A DNA stretch of 64,000 nt from Sphingomonas sp. HMP9 (GCF_013374115.1 NZ_AP022673.1:2380001-2444000), one strand, 5' to 3'. Counted from the first letter of the stretch, positions 18,002 to 29,465 are shown. Notes: generated from the sequence alone by a model not told the origin. Made by a program: numbers and translations.

Positions 18002-19294
18002 ATGTCCTCTTCCCCGCCGACCGATCCGCATACCGGCCCCGCAGCCCCACCGGCACCCGAGTCTGCGCACGACCTGCCGCCCGCGCGCCGGTTTTCGTCG
18101 CGGACCAAATGGATCAGCTGGGTCGTCGCGATCGTCGTGATCGCGCTCGTGCTGTTCCTGCTGCTTCGTCCGGGCGGCGAGACGACCGAGGGCACCGGCC
18201 GTGGTGGGCGGCGCGGAGGCCCGGCGACGACGGTCGGCACCGCCAAGGCGACCGCACGCGACGTGCCCGCCGAGATCGAATCGCTCGGCACGGTAACGCC
18301 CGCTGCAACGGTGACGGTGCGCCCGCAGGTTTCGGGGATCATCACCAAGGTGCTGTTCCGCGAGGGCCAGCTCGTGAAGCGCGGCCAGTTGCTCGCGGTG
18401 ATCGATCCGCGCGCGTATCGTGCGGCGCTGACCCAGGCGGAGGGTGCGTTCAAGCGCGACCGCGCGACGCTGGAGAATGCCCGGCTGACGCTGCGCCGCT
18501 TCCAGACCCTGTTGTCGCAGGATTCGATCGCGCGGCAGGAGGTGGATACCCAGGCCGCACTCGTCCGGCAGCTGGAGGGCACCGCCGACGTCAATCGCGG
18601 CGCGGCGGATGCGGCGCGGTTGAACCTCACCTTCACCAACATCGTGTCGCCAGTCGACGGGCGGGTCGGACTGCGGGTGGTCGATGTCGGCAATTATATC
18701 GGCGCAGGCGATGCGAACGGGCTGGTGATCGTCACGACGCTGGCGCCGATCGACGTGGAATTCACCATTCCGCAGGATCAGGTGCCGGTCGTGCAGCAAC
18801 GGATCGCGACCAACGCGGCGCTCGGCGCGACCGCGCTCGACAGGACGCGGACCAACCTGCTCGATCGCGGGCAGTTCCTGTCGCTCAACAACCAGGTCGC
18901 GACCGATACGGGCACGGTGCGTGCCAAGGCGCGGTTCCCCAATAGCGGCGGCGCGCTGTACCCCAGCCAGTTCGTAAACCTGCGGCTGCTGGTCAACACG
19001 CTGACCGGCGCGGTGACGGTACCGCAGACCGCGGTGCGGCAGGGGACGGCGGGCACCTATGTCTGGCTGCTTGATGCCGAGAACAAGGCGCACCAGCGCA
19101 AGGTCGTGACCGGGCCGTCGATCGACGACAGCGTGACGATCACCAGCGGGCTGAAAGTCGGCGAGACGGTGGTCACCGAAGGCGGCGACCGGCTGACCGA
19201 GGGTGGCAAGGTCCAGACCGCGGCAACCGCGGCGAAGGCGGCCGCGCGCCCCGGCGGCAAGGGTGAAGGGCGTCGTCGCCGGGCCGCCAACTGA
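18002..19294 (+). CDS. mdtA: RND efflux periplasmic adaptor (MdtA-like)
   Basis: A 430-residue membrane-fusion protein. A cytoplasmic N-terminus rich in Pro/Ser leads to a single transmembrane anchor (about 42-60). Lipoyl halves are near [19 protein letters not shown] and [14 protein letters not shown] coiled-coil hairpin lies between them (about 140-205), then beta-barrel and membrane-proximal domains. It joins the inner-membrane RND permeases to the outer-membrane channel. The stop overlaps the next start (ATGA at 19291-19294 region), opening a four-gene pump operon. The divergent two-component operon is the probable regulator. Confidence 0.95.
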   Translation: MSSSPPTDPHTGPAAPPAPESAHDLPPARRFSSRTKWISWVVAIVVIALVLFLLLRPGGETTEGTGRGGRRGGPATTVGTAKATARDVPAEIESLGTVTPAATVTVRPQVSGIITKVLFREGQLVKRGQLLAVIDPRAYRAALTQAEGAFKRDRATLENARLTLRRFQTLLSQDSIARQEVDTQAALVRQLEGTADVNRGAADAARLNLTFTNIVSPVDGRVGLRVVDVGNYIGAGDANGLVIVTTLAPIDVEFTIPQDQVPVVQQRIATNAALGATALDRTRTNLLDRGQFLSLNNQVATDTGTVRAKARFPNSGGALYPSQFVNLRLLVNTLTGAVTVPQTAVRQGTAGTYVWLLDAENKAHQRKVVTGPSIDDSVTITSGLKVGETVVTEGGDRLTEGGKVQTAATAAKAAARPGGKGEGRRRRAAN

Positions 19295-22200
19295 TGAATC
19301 CGTCGCGTCTCTTCATCCTGCGCCCGGTCGCCACGTCGCTGTTCATGGTGGCGATGGTGCTGGCCGGGCTGGTCGGCTTCAGGCTGCTGTCACTGTCGGC
19401 GCTGCCCGAGGTCGATTACCCGACGATCCAGGTCACAACGCTCTATCCGGGCGCGAGCCCCGAGGTGATGAGCCAGACCGTCACCGCGCCGCTGGAACGC
19501 CAGTTCGGCGAGATGGCCGGGCTGTCGCGCATGTCGGCGAAGAGCTCGGCGGGCGCGTCGGTGGTGACTTTGGTGTTCGGGCTCGACGCGAGCCTCGACG
19601 TCGCCGAGCAGGAGGTCCAGGCGGCGATCAACGGCGCGAGCGCACTGCTCCCCGCCGATCTTCCCGCGCCGCCGGTCTATGCCAAGGTGAACCCCGCCGA
19701 CGCGCCGGTGCTGACCCTCGCCATCACCTCGAAGACGATGCCGCTGACCGAGGCGCAGAACCTCGTCTACACGCGGATGGCGCAGAAGATCAGCCAGGTC
19801 TCGGGCGTGGGACAGGTCAATTTGTCGGGCGGTCAGAAACCCGCGGTCCGCATCCAGGCCGACACGCAGGCGCTTGCGAGCTACGGCATCTCGCTGGCGA
19901 CCGTGCGGACCGCGATCGACAACGCCAATGCCAACAGCGCCAAGGGCAGCTTCGATGGCCCCACGCGCGCCTATCAGATCAACGCCAACGACCAGTTGCT
20001 GACGGTCGACGATTACGCGAACCTGATCGTGTCCTTCGCCAACAACGCGCCCGTGCGGCTGCGCGACATCGCCACCGTCGCCGACGGGGCCGAGAACGAG
20101 CGGCTGGGCGCGCTCGCCAACCTCGAACCGGCGATCATCCTCAACGTCCAGCGCCAGCCCGGCGCCAACGTCATCCAGACCGTCGACGGCATCAAAGCGC
20201 TGTTGCCCGAACTGCAGAAGGCGCTGCCCGCCGGCCTGACCGTCACGATCCTTACCGATCGCACGACGAGCATCCGGTCCTCGATCGCGCATGTCGAGAT
20301 GGAGCTGCTGCTGGCGATCGTGTTCGTCGTGCTGGTGATCTTCTTCTTCCTGCACTCGATCCGCGCGACGATCATCGCCGGGCTGGCGGTGCCGATCTCG
20401 CTGATCGGGACGTGCGCGATCATGTATCTGCTCGGCTACAGCCTCAACAACCTGACGCTGATGGCGCTGACGATCGCGACCGGCTTCGTGGTCGACGACG
20501 CGATCGTGATGATCGAGAATATCCAGCGGCATATCGAGGACGGCATGCGGCCGTTCGAGGCGGCGCTGAAGGGCGCGAGCGAGATCGGCTTCACGATCAT
20601 CTCGCTCACCATCTCGCTGATCGCGGTGCTGATCCCGCTGTTGTTCATGGGCGACGTCGTCGGGCGGCTCTTCCGTGAATTCGCGATGACGCTGGCGATC
20701 ACGATCCTGTTCTCCGCGCTCGTCTCGCTGACGCTGACGCCGATGCTGTCGGCGCGCTGGCTGAAGGGGCATGGCGAGGAGAAGCCGACCTGGATCGGTG
20801 ATAAGTCGCAGGCGATGTTCATCCGGCTGGAGGGCTGGTACGAACGCACGCTGCGCCGCGTGATGAACCGCCAGAAGCTGACCCTGGCGGTTGCGGTCGC
20901 GACCTTGGTCGTCACCGCCCTGCTCTATGTCGTCATTCCCAAGGGACTGTTTCCGGTCCAGTCGACCGGCCAGTTGCAGGTCCGCACCGAGGCTTCGACG
21001 ACGATCTCCTATGCCGAGATGGCTGCGCTCCAGAAGCGCGCGGTCGGGGTCGTGCTCGCCGACCCTGCGGTAAAAAGCGTCAGCAGCTTCATCGGCGTCG
21101 ATGGTGCGATCAACGGCGCGCTGAACGGTGGCCAGATGCTGGTCAACCTCAAGGAAGGGTCGGATGCGCAGGACATCGTGATGGACCGACTCCGCACCGC
21201 CGTCGCGAAGCTCCCCGGCATCCGCATTTTCGTCCAGCCGACGCAGGATCTGACGATTGATGCCGAGACCGGCCCGACGCAATATCGCGTGTCGCTGGAG
21301 GGGGCGGACACCGCGACGATCGCCGCACAGGCCGCGCGCGTCACCGCCGCGTTGCAGAAGGTCGACAAGATCCGCAACGTCTACAGCGACGCCGCCGGGT
21401 CGTCCGCCGCGGCCTATGTCCAGATCGACCGCGACAGCGCGAGCCGGGTCGGCATCACCGCCGCCAGCATCGACGACGCGCTGTATTCCGCGTTCGGGCA
21501 GCGCATCGTCTCGACGATCTTCACCGAGACCAACCAGTACCGCGTCATCCTGGAGGCGAAGCCCGGCCTGCTCCGCGATCCCGCCTCGCTCGGCCTGCTC
21601 AACCTGCCGACCACCGGCAGTGCGCCGACGCCGTTGAGCGCGATCGCGACGATCCGCGAGGGCACGTCGCCGCTGATGGTCAACCATGTCGCACAGTTCC
21701 CCGCGGCGACGATCGGCTTCGATCCCGCGCCCGGCGTCTCGCTCGGCAGCGCGGTCGGCGCGGTGCGCGACAAGCTGGCGGAGATCGGCATGCCCGCGGG
21801 CGTGACCGTCACCTTCCTGGGCGCGGCCGGCGCGTTCGAGACGTCGCTCAACAACCAGCTGCTGCTGATCCTCGCCGCGCTGGTCTGCGTCTATATCGTG
21901 CTCGGCGTGCTGTACGAGAGCTTCATCCACCCGCTGACGATCCTGTCGACCCTCCCCTCGGCCAGCGTCGGCGCGATCCTCGCCCTCTGGATCACCGGCA
22001 ACGACCTGGGCGTGATCGCGATCATCGGCGTCATCCTGCTGATCGGCATCGTCAAGAAGAACGCGATCATGATGATCGACTTCGCGATTTCCGCCGAGCG
22101 CGAGGGCATGGCGCCGGAGGACGCGATCTTCCGCGCGGCCGTGCTGCGCTTCCGCCCGATCCTGATGACCACGTTTGCCGCGCTGTTCGCCGCGGTTCCG

Positions 22201-22389
22201 CTGATGCTCGGCGTCGGCGACGGCGCCGAACTGCGCCGGCCGCTCGGCATCGCGATCTTCGGCGGCCTGCTCGTCAGCCAAGTGCTGACAGTATTCACGA
22301 CGCCGGTCGTCTATCTCGCCTTCGACCGGCTCAACCGCCGGGTCATGCGCCGCGGTGCCGCCACGCCGCCGCCCGAAGCGACGACATGA
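19294..22389 (+). CDS. mdtB: RND efflux permease (MdtB-like)
   Basis: A 1031-residue RND transporter with the normal 12-helix topology and two large periplasmic loops. Motifs: the N-terminal [16 protein letters not shown], the proton-relay Asp pair in [15 protein letters not shown] (helix 4), and the second-repeat segment [14 protein letters not shown]. It uses the proton gradient to expel substrates from the periplasm. In enterics MdtB works as a heteromultimer with MdtC, and the two genes here are likewise adjacent and overlapping (ATGA at 22386-22389). Substrates cannot be read from sequence; relatives export bile salts and some antibiotics. Confidence 0.96.
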   Translation: MNPSRLFILRPVATSLFMVAMVLAGLVGFRLLSLSALPEVDYPTIQVTTLYPGASPEVMSQTVTAPLERQFGEMAGLSRMSAKSSAGASVVTLVFGLDASLDVAEQEVQAAINGASALLPADLPAPPVYAKVNPADAPVLTLAITSKTMPLTEAQNLVYTRMAQKISQVSGVGQVNLSGGQKPAVRIQADTQALASYGISLATVRTAIDNANANSAKGSFDGPTRAYQINANDQLLTVDDYANLIVSFANNAPVRLRDIATVADGAENERLGALANLEPAIILNVQRQPGANVIQTVDGIKALLPELQKALPAGLTVTILTDRTTSIRSSIAHVEMELLLAIVFVVLVIFFFLHSIRATIIAGLAVPISLIGTCAIMYLLGYSLNNLTLMALTIATGFVVDDAIVMIENIQRHIEDGMRPFEAALKGASEIGFTIISLTISLIAVLIPLLFMGDVVGRLFREFAMTLAITILFSALVSLTLTPMLSARWLKGHGEEKPTWIGDKSQAMFIRLEGWYERTLRRVMNRQKLTLAVAVATLVVTALLYVVIPKGLFPVQSTGQLQVRTEASTTISYAEMAALQKRAVGVVLADPAVKSVSSFIGVDGAINGALNGGQMLVNLKEGSDAQDIVMDRLRTAVAKLPGIRIFVQPTQDLTIDAETGPTQYRVSLEGADTATIAAQAARVTAALQKVDKIRNVYSDAAGSSAAAYVQIDRDSASRVGITAASIDDALYSAFGQRIVSTIFTETNQYRVILEAKPGLLRDPASLGLLNLPTTGSAPTPLSAIATIREGTSPLMVNHVAQFPAATIGFDPAPGVSLGSAVGAVRDKLAEIGMPAGVTVTFLGAAGAFETSLNNQLLLILAALVCVYIVLGVLYESFIHPLTILSTLPSASVGAILALWITGNDLGVIAIIGVILLIGIVKKNAIMMIDFAISAEREGMAPEDAIFRAAVLRFRPILMTTFAALFAAVPLMLGVGDGAELRRPLGIAIFGGLLVSQVLTVFTTPVVYLAFDRLNRRVMRRGAATPPPEATT

Positions 22390-25300
22390 ACCTGTCGCAG
22401 CCCTTCATCCGGCGACCGATCGCGACGATCCTGCTGACGCTCGGACTGGCGCTGGTCGGGATATTGGCGTTTTTCCAGCTCGCGGTCGCGCCGCTGCCGC
22501 AGGTCGATTATCCGACGATCTCGGTCTCGGCGAACCTGTCGGGTGCGAGCCCGGACACGATGGCGTCGAGCGTCGCGACCCCGCTCGAACGGCGGCTCGG
22601 CACGATCGCCGACGTCACCGAGATGACCTCGCGCAGTTCGACCGGCTCGACGCGGATCACGCTGCAATTCGGGCTCGACCGCGACATCGACGGCGCCGCG
22701 CGCGAAGTACAGGCGGCGATCAACGCCGCGCGCGCCGACCTGCCCGCGACGCTGAAGTCGAACCCGACGTACAACAAGGTCAATCCCGCCAGCCAGCCGG
22801 TCATCACGCTCGCGCTCACCTCCGACAGCAAGACGCCAGGGCAGATGTACGAGGCGGTGTCGAACATCGTGTCGCAGCGCCTGTCGCAACTGCCCGGTGT
22901 CGGCGAGGTCGAGATCGGCGGCGGCTCGCTGCCCGCCGTTCGCGTCTCGGCCAAGCCCTATGCGCTCAACGCCTACGGGATCAGCATGGAGGATGTCCGC
23001 GCCGCGATCGAGGCGGCCAACGCTAACCGTCCCAAGGGCGCGATCGAGGGCACTGCGGGGCAGCGCTACCAGGTCTATACCGACACGATCGGGCGCGATG
23101 CCAAGGGTTACGGCAACCTTGTCGTCGCGTGGCGCAACAATGCCGCGGTCCGGCTGAAGGACGTCGCGACCGTATCCTCCAGCGTGGCGGACACCCGCAC
23201 GCTCGGGCTCTTCAACGGCAAGCCCGCGATCATCGTGCTCGTCACGCAACAGCCCGATGCGAATTTGATCGAGCTGGTCGATGCGATCCGCGCCGAGCTG
23301 CCGACGCTCCAGGCACAATTGCCGCAGGACATCCACATCGCGGTCGCCAATGATCGCACCAGTTCGATCCGGTCCTCGCTGCACGAGATCGAGGTGACGT
23401 TGCTCGTTTCGATCGCGCTCGTCGTGCTGGTCGTCGGCATCTTCCTGCGCGACGTGCGGGCCACCTTCATCCCGGCGGCGGCAACGATCGTGTCGCTGCT
23501 CGCGACCTTCGGGGTGATGTACCTGCTCGGCTATTCGCTCAACAACCTGTCGCTGATGGCGATCATCGTCGCGACCGGTTTCGTCGTCGACGACGCGATC
23601 GTCGTGCTGGAGAACACCACGCGCCATCTCGAACAGGGCATGGACCGGATGAGCGCGGCGCTGCTCGGCGCGCGCGAGGTCGGGTTCACGGTGCTGTCGA
23701 TCAGCGTTTCGCTGGTCGCGGTGTTCATCCCCCTGCTGTTCATGGGCGGGCAGGTCGGCCGGCTGTTCAAGGAGTTCGCGGTCACGCTGTCGGTGGCGGT
23801 GATGATCTCGCTCGTCCTGTCGCTGACGACGACGCCGATGCTGTGCGCGTGGCTGTTGAAGGTCCGCGACCCGGACCAGCCCGAAGGTCGTATCGGGCGG
23901 ACGTTCGAACGCGGGTTCGCGAAGATCCAGTCGGCCTATGCGACCTGCCTCGACTGGGCACTGGCGATGAAGCCGCTGGTGATGATGCTGCTCGTGCTGG
24001 TGATGGCGCTGACCGTCTATCTGTACGTGATCGTGCCCAAGGGGTTCTTTCCGCAGCAGGACAGCCCGATCCTCAACGCGGGCGTGCGCGCAGACCAGAG
24101 CGTCTCGTTCCAGGCGATGGAGGCGAAGCTGCGCGCGGTGGTCGACATCATCCGCCGCGATCCCGCGGTCGACAGCGTGGTCGGCTTCACCGGCGGTGCC
24201 CGCGCGGGCAGCGCATTCATGTCGGTGAACCTCAAGCCGCTCGCCGACCGCAAGGAAACCGGCGCGGTCGTCATCGCGCGCCTCAAGAAGAAGCTCGATC
24301 CGGTCACCGGCATTTCGGTCTTCCTGAACCCGGTGCAGGACGTGCGGATGGGCGGACGCCAGTCCAACTCGACCTACCAATATTCGCTGATCTCCGACAA
24401 TAACGACGCGTTGAAGACCTGGGCGCCCAAGCTCGTCGAGGCGATGAAGCGGCATCCCGAACTGACCGATATCGACAGCGACCAGGCCGAGAACGGCATC
24501 GAGAGCTTCGTCGACATCGATCGCGACAGCGCCAACCGGCTCGGCATATCGCCGCGCGACGTCGACAACGCGCTCTACAATGCGTTCGGCCAGCGCCAGG
24601 TCGCGACGATCTACGAGGACATCAACCAGTACGGCGTGATCCTCGAATGGCCGCCCGCCGCGACCCAGGGCCCCGCCGCGCTCGCCGATGTCTATGTGCC
24701 GACGGGATCGCGCGCCGATGCGCCTGCAACCGAGGCGACCAGCGCGCTCACCAGCGGCGGCACGCTGTCGTCGGGTGCGACCTCGACGGCCAGCGACCCG
24801 TCGAACGCGGCGACGCTTGGCACCAGTGCGGCCGGCACCACCAATCCGGCGCTGCGCGATCCCTCGACCGGGTCCGCGCTCAGCACCGCACCGCGGACGA
24901 TGACGCCGCTGTCGGCGATCGCGCGGTTCACCCAGTCGTCGACCGCTGCCTCGGTCAATCACGACAATGGCGAGGTTTCGACGACGATCTCGTTCAACCT
25001 CGCGCCCGGCGCGACGCTGGGCGATGCGGAGGCCGCGATCGCCGCCGCGCAGGACGAGATCGTGATGCCGACCAACGTGCGCGGCGCGTTCGCCGGCACC
25101 GCGCAGAGCTTCCGCGATCAATTGTCGCAACAGCCGCTGCTGATCTTCGCGGCGCTGGTGACGATCTATCTCGTGCTTGGCATGCTGTACGAGAGCATGA
25201 TCCATCCGTTGACGGTGCTGTCGACGCTGCCCGCCGCCGGGTTCGGGGCTGTGCTCGCGCTCCAGTTGCTCGGCATGGAGTTCTCGATCATCGCGCTGAT

Positions 25301-25667
25301 CGGCGTGTTCCTGCTGCTCGGCATCGTGAAGAAGAACGCGATCCTGATCATCGATTTCGCGCTGAGTGCACAACGCGATCGTGGCTTGTCGGCGGAGGAC
25401 GCGGTGCGCGAGGCGAGCCTGCTGCGCTTCCGCCCGATCCTGATGACGACGCTGGCCGCGGCGCTCGGCGTCGTGCCGCTCGCGATCGGGTTCGGCGAAG
25501 GCTCCGAACTGCGCCAGCCGCTCGGCATCACGATCATCGGCGGGTTGATCGCGAGCCAGTTGCTGACGCTGATCACGACCCCGGTCGTCTATGTCTATCT
25601 CGATCGCCTTACCGGCCGGCGCGCGCGCCGATCCGCCGAAGCCCCTCCCCGGATACAGACTGCATGA
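22386..25667 (+). CDS. mdtC: RND efflux permease (MdtC-like) with low-complexity insert
   Basis: A 1093-residue RND permease, partner of MdtB. It shows [11 protein letters not shown] at helix 1, the helix-4 acidic pair [15 protein letters not shown], and [14 protein letters not shown] in the second half. It is about 60 residues longer than its neighbour. The extra length is an Ala/Ser/Thr/Gly-rich insert encoded at about 24704-24896, in the second periplasmic loop just before [10 protein letters not shown]. This segment lacks sequence order typical of a folded domain. The gene overlaps the upstream permease and the downstream channel gene by ATGA. Function in proton-driven efflux is expected to be retained. 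Confidence 0.95.
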   Translation: MNLSQPFIRRPIATILLTLGLALVGILAFFQLAVAPLPQVDYPTISVSANLSGASPDTMASSVATPLERRLGTIADVTEMTSRSSTGSTRITLQFGLDRDIDGAAREVQAAINAARADLPATLKSNPTYNKVNPASQPVITLALTSDSKTPGQMYEAVSNIVSQRLSQLPGVGEVEIGGGSLPAVRVSAKPYALNAYGISMEDVRAAIEAANANRPKGAIEGTAGQRYQVYTDTIGRDAKGYGNLVVAWRNNAAVRLKDVATVSSSVADTRTLGLFNGKPAIIVLVTQQPDANLIELVDAIRAELPTLQAQLPQDIHIAVANDRTSSIRSSLHEIEVTLLVSIALVVLVVGIFLRDVRATFIPAAATIVSLLATFGVMYLLGYSLNNLSLMAIIVATGFVVDDAIVVLENTTRHLEQGMDRMSAALLGAREVGFTVLSISVSLVAVFIPLLFMGGQVGRLFKEFAVTLSVAVMISLVLSLTTTPMLCAWLLKVRDPDQPEGRIGRTFERGFAKIQSAYATCLDWALAMKPLVMMLLVLVMALTVYLYVIVPKGFFPQQDSPILNAGVRADQSVSFQAMEAKLRAVVDIIRRDPAVDSVVGFTGGARAGSAFMSVNLKPLADRKETGAVVIARLKKKLDPVTGISVFLNPVQDVRMGGRQSNSTYQYSLISDNNDALKTWAPKLVEAMKRHPELTDIDSDQAENGIESFVDIDRDSANRLGISPRDVDNALYNAFGQRQVATIYEDINQYGVILEWPPAATQGPAALADVYVPTGSRADAPATEATSALTSGGTLSSGATSTASDPSNAATLGTSAAGTTNPALRDPSTGSALSTAPRTMTPLSAIARFTQSSTAASVNHDNGEVSTTISFNLAPGATLGDAEAAIAAAQDEIVMPTNVRGAFAGTAQSFRDQLSQQPLLIFAALVTIYLVLGMLYESMIHPLTVLSTLPAAGFGAVLALQLLGMEFSIIALIGVFLLLGIVKKNAILIIDFALSAQRDRGLSAEDAVREASLLRFRPILMTTLAAALGVVPLAIGFGEGSELRQPLGITIIGGLIASQLLTLITTPVVYVYLDRLTGRRARRSAEAPPRIQTA

Positions 25668-27211
25668 GCAAGATCCATCTGCTGACCGCGCTGCTGGCGC
25701 TGCCGATCGCCGCCTGCGCGGTCGGGCCGAATTATGCGCGACCCGAGGCCGCCGTGCCGACCGGCTTCAAGACCGCGCCCGGCTGGATCGCGGCAACGCC
25801 CGCCGATCATCTCGACCGCGCCGGCTGGTGGAAGCTGTTCGGCGATCCCGTGCTCGACGAGCTTGCCGCGCGGGCGACGCAGGCGAACCAGTCGATCGCG
25901 CTGGCGGACGCGAATTACCGCCAGGCGCGCGCGGTCGTGCGCGAGCAGCGCGCCGGCCTGTTCCCGACGATCAGCCTCGATGCGTCGGGCGTGCGATCGG
26001 GCAGCGGGCGCGGCAATACGATCACGACGATCGGCTCCGGCAGCAACACGGGCACGGGGACGACCCCCGGTACGGGCACGGGTACGGGCACGAACCCGGG
26101 CACCGGCACGGGTACAACGATCAGCACCGGCCGGAGCGGCAACAGCACCTACCGCGTGAACATCGGCGCAAGCTGGGAGGTCGACCTGTTCGGCCGCATC
26201 CGCCGCACCGTCGAGAATGCCCGCGCCACCGCCGATGCGCGCCTCGCCGACCTCTATTCCGCGCAACTGGCCGTGCAGGGCGAGCTCGTCACCAACTATC
26301 TGTCGCTCCGCGCGACCGATGCGCAGATCGATCTCGCGCGCCGCACGACCGCGGGCTACCAGCGCGCGCTGCAGATCGCGACCAACCGCTACAATGCGGG
26401 CATCGTCGCGCGCATCGATGTGTTCCAGGCGCAGTCCCTGCTCGCCACGACGCAGTCCAATCTGGAGGGGCTGACCAACGATCGCCGCGTGCTGGAGAAC
26501 GCGATCGCGGTGCTGGTCGGCGAACCCGCGGGCAATTTCATCATTGCCCCCGCCCCGCGCGTTGCGACGGTGCCACGCGTGCCGGTCGACCTGCCCTCGA
26601 CGCTGCTCCAGCGCCGCCCCGATATCGCCGCCGGCGAACGCGCCGTTGCCGCCGCCAATGCAAGCATAGGCATCGAGCAATCGGCCTTCTTCCCGACGCT
26701 CGCCTTGTCGGCGGACGGCGGCGTGTCCGCGGGCGGAATCGGCGGGCTGTTCTCGTCAGGAGCCTCGCTGTGGTCGGTCGGCGCCTCGCTCGCGCAGACG
26801 GTCTTCGATTTCGGCGCCCGCAGCGCGCGGGTAGAACAGGCACGCGCCGCCTATGACGCGGCGGTCGCGACCTACCGCGACACGACGCTCACCGCATTCG
26901 CCGATGTCGAGAACCAGCTGACCGCCGCCGCCGTCCTCTCGCGCCAGCAGGCGTTGCTGCAAACCGCGTCGCAGGCCGCCGACCGCTCCGAGGCGATCGT
27001 CCTGAACCAGTATCTCAGCGGCCAGGTCAATTACACTGACGTCGTCACGGCGCAGGCGACCGCGCTCAACGCGCGCGTCGCGGCGCTACAGAACTCGCTC
27101 GATCGCCAGACCGTCGCCGTCGCGCTGATCCAGGCGATCGGAGGCGGCTGGGACGACAGCCTGCTGGCGGCAATGCCCCCGTTAAAATCTGGCTCCGGCC
27201 CGGATCGGTGA
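25664..27211 (+). CDS. RND outer-membrane channel lipoprotein (NodT/OprM-like)
   Basis: A 515-residue TolC-like channel. The lipoprotein signal LLALPIAACAVGPNYARP places the lipidated Cys at about residue 19. Two outer-membrane efflux repeats follow, with conserved WEVDLFGRIRR and later LAQTVFDFGARSARVEQA. An insert of about 30 Gly/Thr/Asn residues in a GTGTGT pattern (coding bases about 26012-26130) lies between strand segments of the first repeat. It forms the outer-membrane exit duct for the MdtABC-type pump. ATG 25664 overlaps the mdtC stop as ATGA, so it is translationally coupled. Confidence 0.95.
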   Translation: MSKIHLLTALLALPIAACAVGPNYARPEAAVPTGFKTAPGWIAATPADHLDRAGWWKLFGDPVLDELAARATQANQSIALADANYRQARAVVREQRAGLFPTISLDASGVRSGSGRGNTITTIGSGSNTGTGTTPGTGTGTGTNPGTGTGTTISTGRSGNSTYRVNIGASWEVDLFGRIRRTVENARATADARLADLYSAQLAVQGELVTNYLSLRATDAQIDLARRTTAGYQRALQIATNRYNAGIVARIDVFQAQSLLATTQSNLEGLTNDRRVLENAIAVLVGEPAGNFIIAPAPRVATVPRVPVDLPSTLLQRRPDIAAGERAVAAANASIGIEQSAFFPTLALSADGGVSAGGIGGLFSSGASLWSVGASLAQTVFDFGARSARVEQARAAYDAAVATYRDTTLTAFADVENQLTAAAVLSRQQALLQTASQAADRSEAIVLNQYLSGQVNYTDVVTAQATALNARVAALQNSLDRQTVAVALIQAIGGGWDDSLLAAMPPLKSGSGPDR

Positions 27212-27565
27212 GTGGCAGGTCTGTGATGCCAGAGGTACTCTGACTTTTGTGCACAAACTGCGCAGCCAACCTGCTCTGCAATGCCTTTGGAATGACCCGA
27301 AATTCAGACACTTTCACCGTTGCGCTGGCCGCTTTTGGCGTCTGATCTGCCGGCATAGACGTCATGGCTTGGGGGGGTAACAAACCGTACGCTATTTGGG
27401 AGGCGGTTGGCGTGAGCCAACATTGCGTCACGCAGTCCCTTTTCAGAAAAGGACGGCGGACCGAGAACCTTGTGCAACCATGCCGAGCAATCGCGAATGC
27501 GCTGGACACCGTTTTGGGGAGCGCCCAAATTCCGGCAGTATCCAACAATCATCATGGGACCGTAG
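27212..27565. other. Intergenic region without recognisable gene
   Basis: This 354-base gap follows the pump operon. Base composition is less G+C-rich than the neighbours. Open frames on either strand match nothing I know, and no terminator hairpin with a T run is obvious. It probably holds the promoter of the metallo-hydrolase. Confidence 0.45.
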
Positions 27566-28447
27566 ATGACCCTTCGTTCGATAGCCGCGCTCGGATTTGC
27601 CGTATTCTTAGGGTCGACGGTGCTGGCAAAGCCGGTGCCGATCGGGCCTGCGGCGGTGCCGTTCAGCATCGGCTCGGTGCGCGCCGTGGCCTTGCGGGAC
27701 ATGATCAACCGCGTTCCGAACGACGGCAGCGTGTTCGGCAAGAAGGAAGGCCCGGCAGCTGTCGCGGACATATTGCGGAAAGCAGGTGCGCCGACCGACG
27801 CGTTATCGCTCGGCGTCGATGCGCTGCTTGTCCGCATGCCGAGCCGTATGGTCCTCATCGACACTGGCCTGGGCCCCAAGGTTGGTGGCGCCCTGATGCA
27901 GAGCCTAGCGCTCGCCAAGGTATCGCCGGCGGACATTACTGACGTCCTGATCACGCATTCGCACGGCGATCATGTCGGCGGGCTGTCGAGCGCGGACGGC
28001 AAACTGGCGTTTCCCAACGCGACGATCCGTATGACGCGCGCCGAATGGGCGTTCATGCAGAGCCAGCCCGACAATGCGGCGCTAGTCGCGACGATCACGC
28101 CGAAGGTCACGCCATTTGATCCTGGCACCGTGGTGATGCCGGGTATCCGCGCGGTACCACTGTCGGGACATACGCCCGGCCATAGCGGCTACGAAATCAC
28201 GTCAAACGGCCAGAAGCTGCTCGACATGGGCGACACCGCCCATAGCGCTATCGTGTCTCTCGCCAGACCCGAATGGATCATCGGCTACGACACCGACGGG
28301 GAGCAGGGGCGCCAGCGGCGGACGGCCGAATTGGGCAAGTTGGCAGCGAGCGGCGAACATGTGTTCAGCCCGCATTTTCCGTTCCCAGGGCTCGGACAGA
28401 TCATCAAGGTTGGCACTGCTTATCGTTGGCAACCGGTGAAACGCTGA
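27566..28447 (+). CDS. Exported MBL-fold metallo-hydrolase
   Basis: A 293-residue metallo-beta-lactamase-fold protein with a signal peptide (about residues 1-21, cleaving after VLA). The zinc motif THSHGDHVGG (about 130-139) has the HxHxDH pattern. Further ligands are His in SGHTPGHSGYE and Asp in LLDMGDTAHS. The family includes lactonases and other ester or thioester hydrolases; sequence spacing is like the periplasmic 'MBL fold metallo-hydrolase' group often annotated as quorum-quenching or detoxifying. Substrate is unassigned. It is monocistronic, and an esterase remnant and IS element lie downstream on the other strand. Confidence 0.92.
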   Translation: MTLRSIAALGFAVFLGSTVLAKPVPIGPAAVPFSIGSVRAVALRDMINRVPNDGSVFGKKEGPAAVADILRKAGAPTDALSLGVDALLVRMPSRMVLIDTGLGPKVGGALMQSLALAKVSPADITDVLITHSHGDHVGGLSSADGKLAFPNATIRMTRAEWAFMQSQPDNAALVATITPKVTPFDPGTVVMPGIRAVPLSGHTPGHSGYEITSNGQKLLDMGDTAHSAIVSLARPEWIIGYDTDGEQGRQRRTAELGKLAASGEHVFSPHFPFPGLGQIIKVGTAYRWQPVKR

Positions 28448-28466
28448 CACCAACGGGATGCCGTCT

Positions 28467-28628
28467 TCACAGCATGCCAATGTTACGTAACCACTGCTTG
28501 ACCCGTCTGGGCCATTCCCGCGAAACAGGATCGGCCGTGGCCGCATTCCGAGAGCATGGCCCCCCTTGGCGGACAGGCGCATATCGACCGGCACGCTCGC
28601 ATCACTGAGCATCACGGCATAGGCCCAA
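28467..28628 (-). pseudogene. Alpha/beta-hydrolase (esterase) C-terminal remnant
   Basis: Read on the minus strand from the IS edge, this segment gives WAYAVMLSDASVPVDMRL, SAKGGHALGM and, after a one-base shift, ADPVSREWPRRVKQWL to a stop at 28467-28469. GGHALG carries the catalytic His, and the ending is that of BD-FAE/acetyl-xylan-esterase-like alpha/beta hydrolases. The nucleophile Ser part is absent, and it is not present on the other side of the IS either. The gene was therefore truncated at the IS and has also suffered a frameshift. Confidence 0.72.
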
Positions 28629-29465
28629 GGGTCAGGACTCGTTGATCATAGCCAGAAGATGACGGTGGCGGCGAGGGTCACAGCGGAGAAGAAGACGGTC
28701 GGGCATCGATCGTAGCGCGTGGCGACGCGGCGCCAGTCCTTCAGACGGCCGAACATAATCTCGATACGGCTCCGGCTTCGGTAGCGGCGCTTGTCGTATT
28801 TGACGGGCATGTTCCGAGATTTTCGGCCTGGAATGCAGGGCGTTATGCCCTTTGCCTGAAGAGCGTCCCTGTACCGGTCTGCGCCGTAGCCGCGGTCGCC
28901 CAGCATCCACTGCGCCTGGGGTAGATTCTCGAGCAGTTCGGCAGCGCCGGTGTAGTCGCTGACCTGGCCAGCGGTCATGAAGAAGCTGAGCGGTCTACCT
29001 TCTGCATAGGTGACGGCGTGCAGCTTGGTGTTAATGCTCCCTTTGGTGCGCCCGATGAGGCGCCCAAGGCCCCGTTTTTAACCCGCAGGCTCGATGCCGT
29101 GCGGTGTGCCTTCAGGTAAGTCGCGTCGATCATGATCGTCTTCGGCGTGACGCTCGCGGCCGCCAACCCCTCCTTCATGCGAAGGAATATGCCCCTTTCG
29201 CCCCCACCGCTTCCACCGGTTGAAGAGCGTCTTGTGAGGGCCATACTCCTTGGGTGCATCGCACCCGCGCAGCCCGTTGCGGTTGACGAAAACGATGCCG
29301 CTCGACCCCCGCCAATCATCAACCCGGGACTTGCCGTGGCTCTTGGGAAAATACGGCTCGAGCCGCGCCATCTGCTCGTCGGTCAACCAGTACAGGTCGC
29401 TCACCCTCGGTCGCCTCACGGAGCCTGAATCAGATCGCGCCATTCAAATCATCGGGTCCTGACCC
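28629..29465 (-). mobile_element. IS5-family (IS427-group) insertion sequence, inactive
   Basis: An 837-base element. Its ends are imperfect inverted repeats: the left reads GGGTCAGGACTCGTTGAT and the right, complemented, GGGTCAGGACCCGATGAT (16 of 18 match). The length and two-phase transposase are those of the IS427 group. No clean target duplication can be seen: flanking bases are CCAA on the left and TAGCC on the right. The left end abuts an esterase fragment and the right end lies 41 bases from a regulator fragment, so deletion beside the element is likely. Confidence 0.88.
28646..29404 (-). pseudogene. IS5/IS427-type DDE transposase, frameshifted
   Basis: The transposase begins at GTG 29404 (SDLYWLTDEQMARLEPYFPKS) and ends FFSAVTLAATVIFWL at 28646. 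Two phase changes are needed. One, at the run around 29068-29085 (RVKN to RGLGRLIGRTKG), matches the natural programmed shift between the two IS427 frames. The other, near 29190-29200 (WGRKG to IFLRMKEG), is an extra one-base insertion that destroys the first frame. Catalytic Asp residues lie in MIDATYLKAH and LGDRGYGAD, and the Glu in RIEIMFGRLK. The enzyme should be inactive. Confidence 0.87.

Noticed and set aside
19390..22281. Very long open frame (about 960 codons) on the minus strand opposite mdtB
   Set aside because: It is rich in Asp, Arg, Gln and His with no domain, and it is a mirror of the strong codon bias of the permease gene in high-G+C DNA.
22311..25373. Minus-strand frame of about 1020 codons opposite mdtC
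   Set aside because: Same cause: a shadow of the permease codon pattern, with no hydrophobic or catalytic motif.
27364..27560. Possible coding sequence before the metallo-hydrolase
   Set aside because: The frame overlaps the hydrolase start in another phase and has no recognisable sequence; it is left as intergenic.
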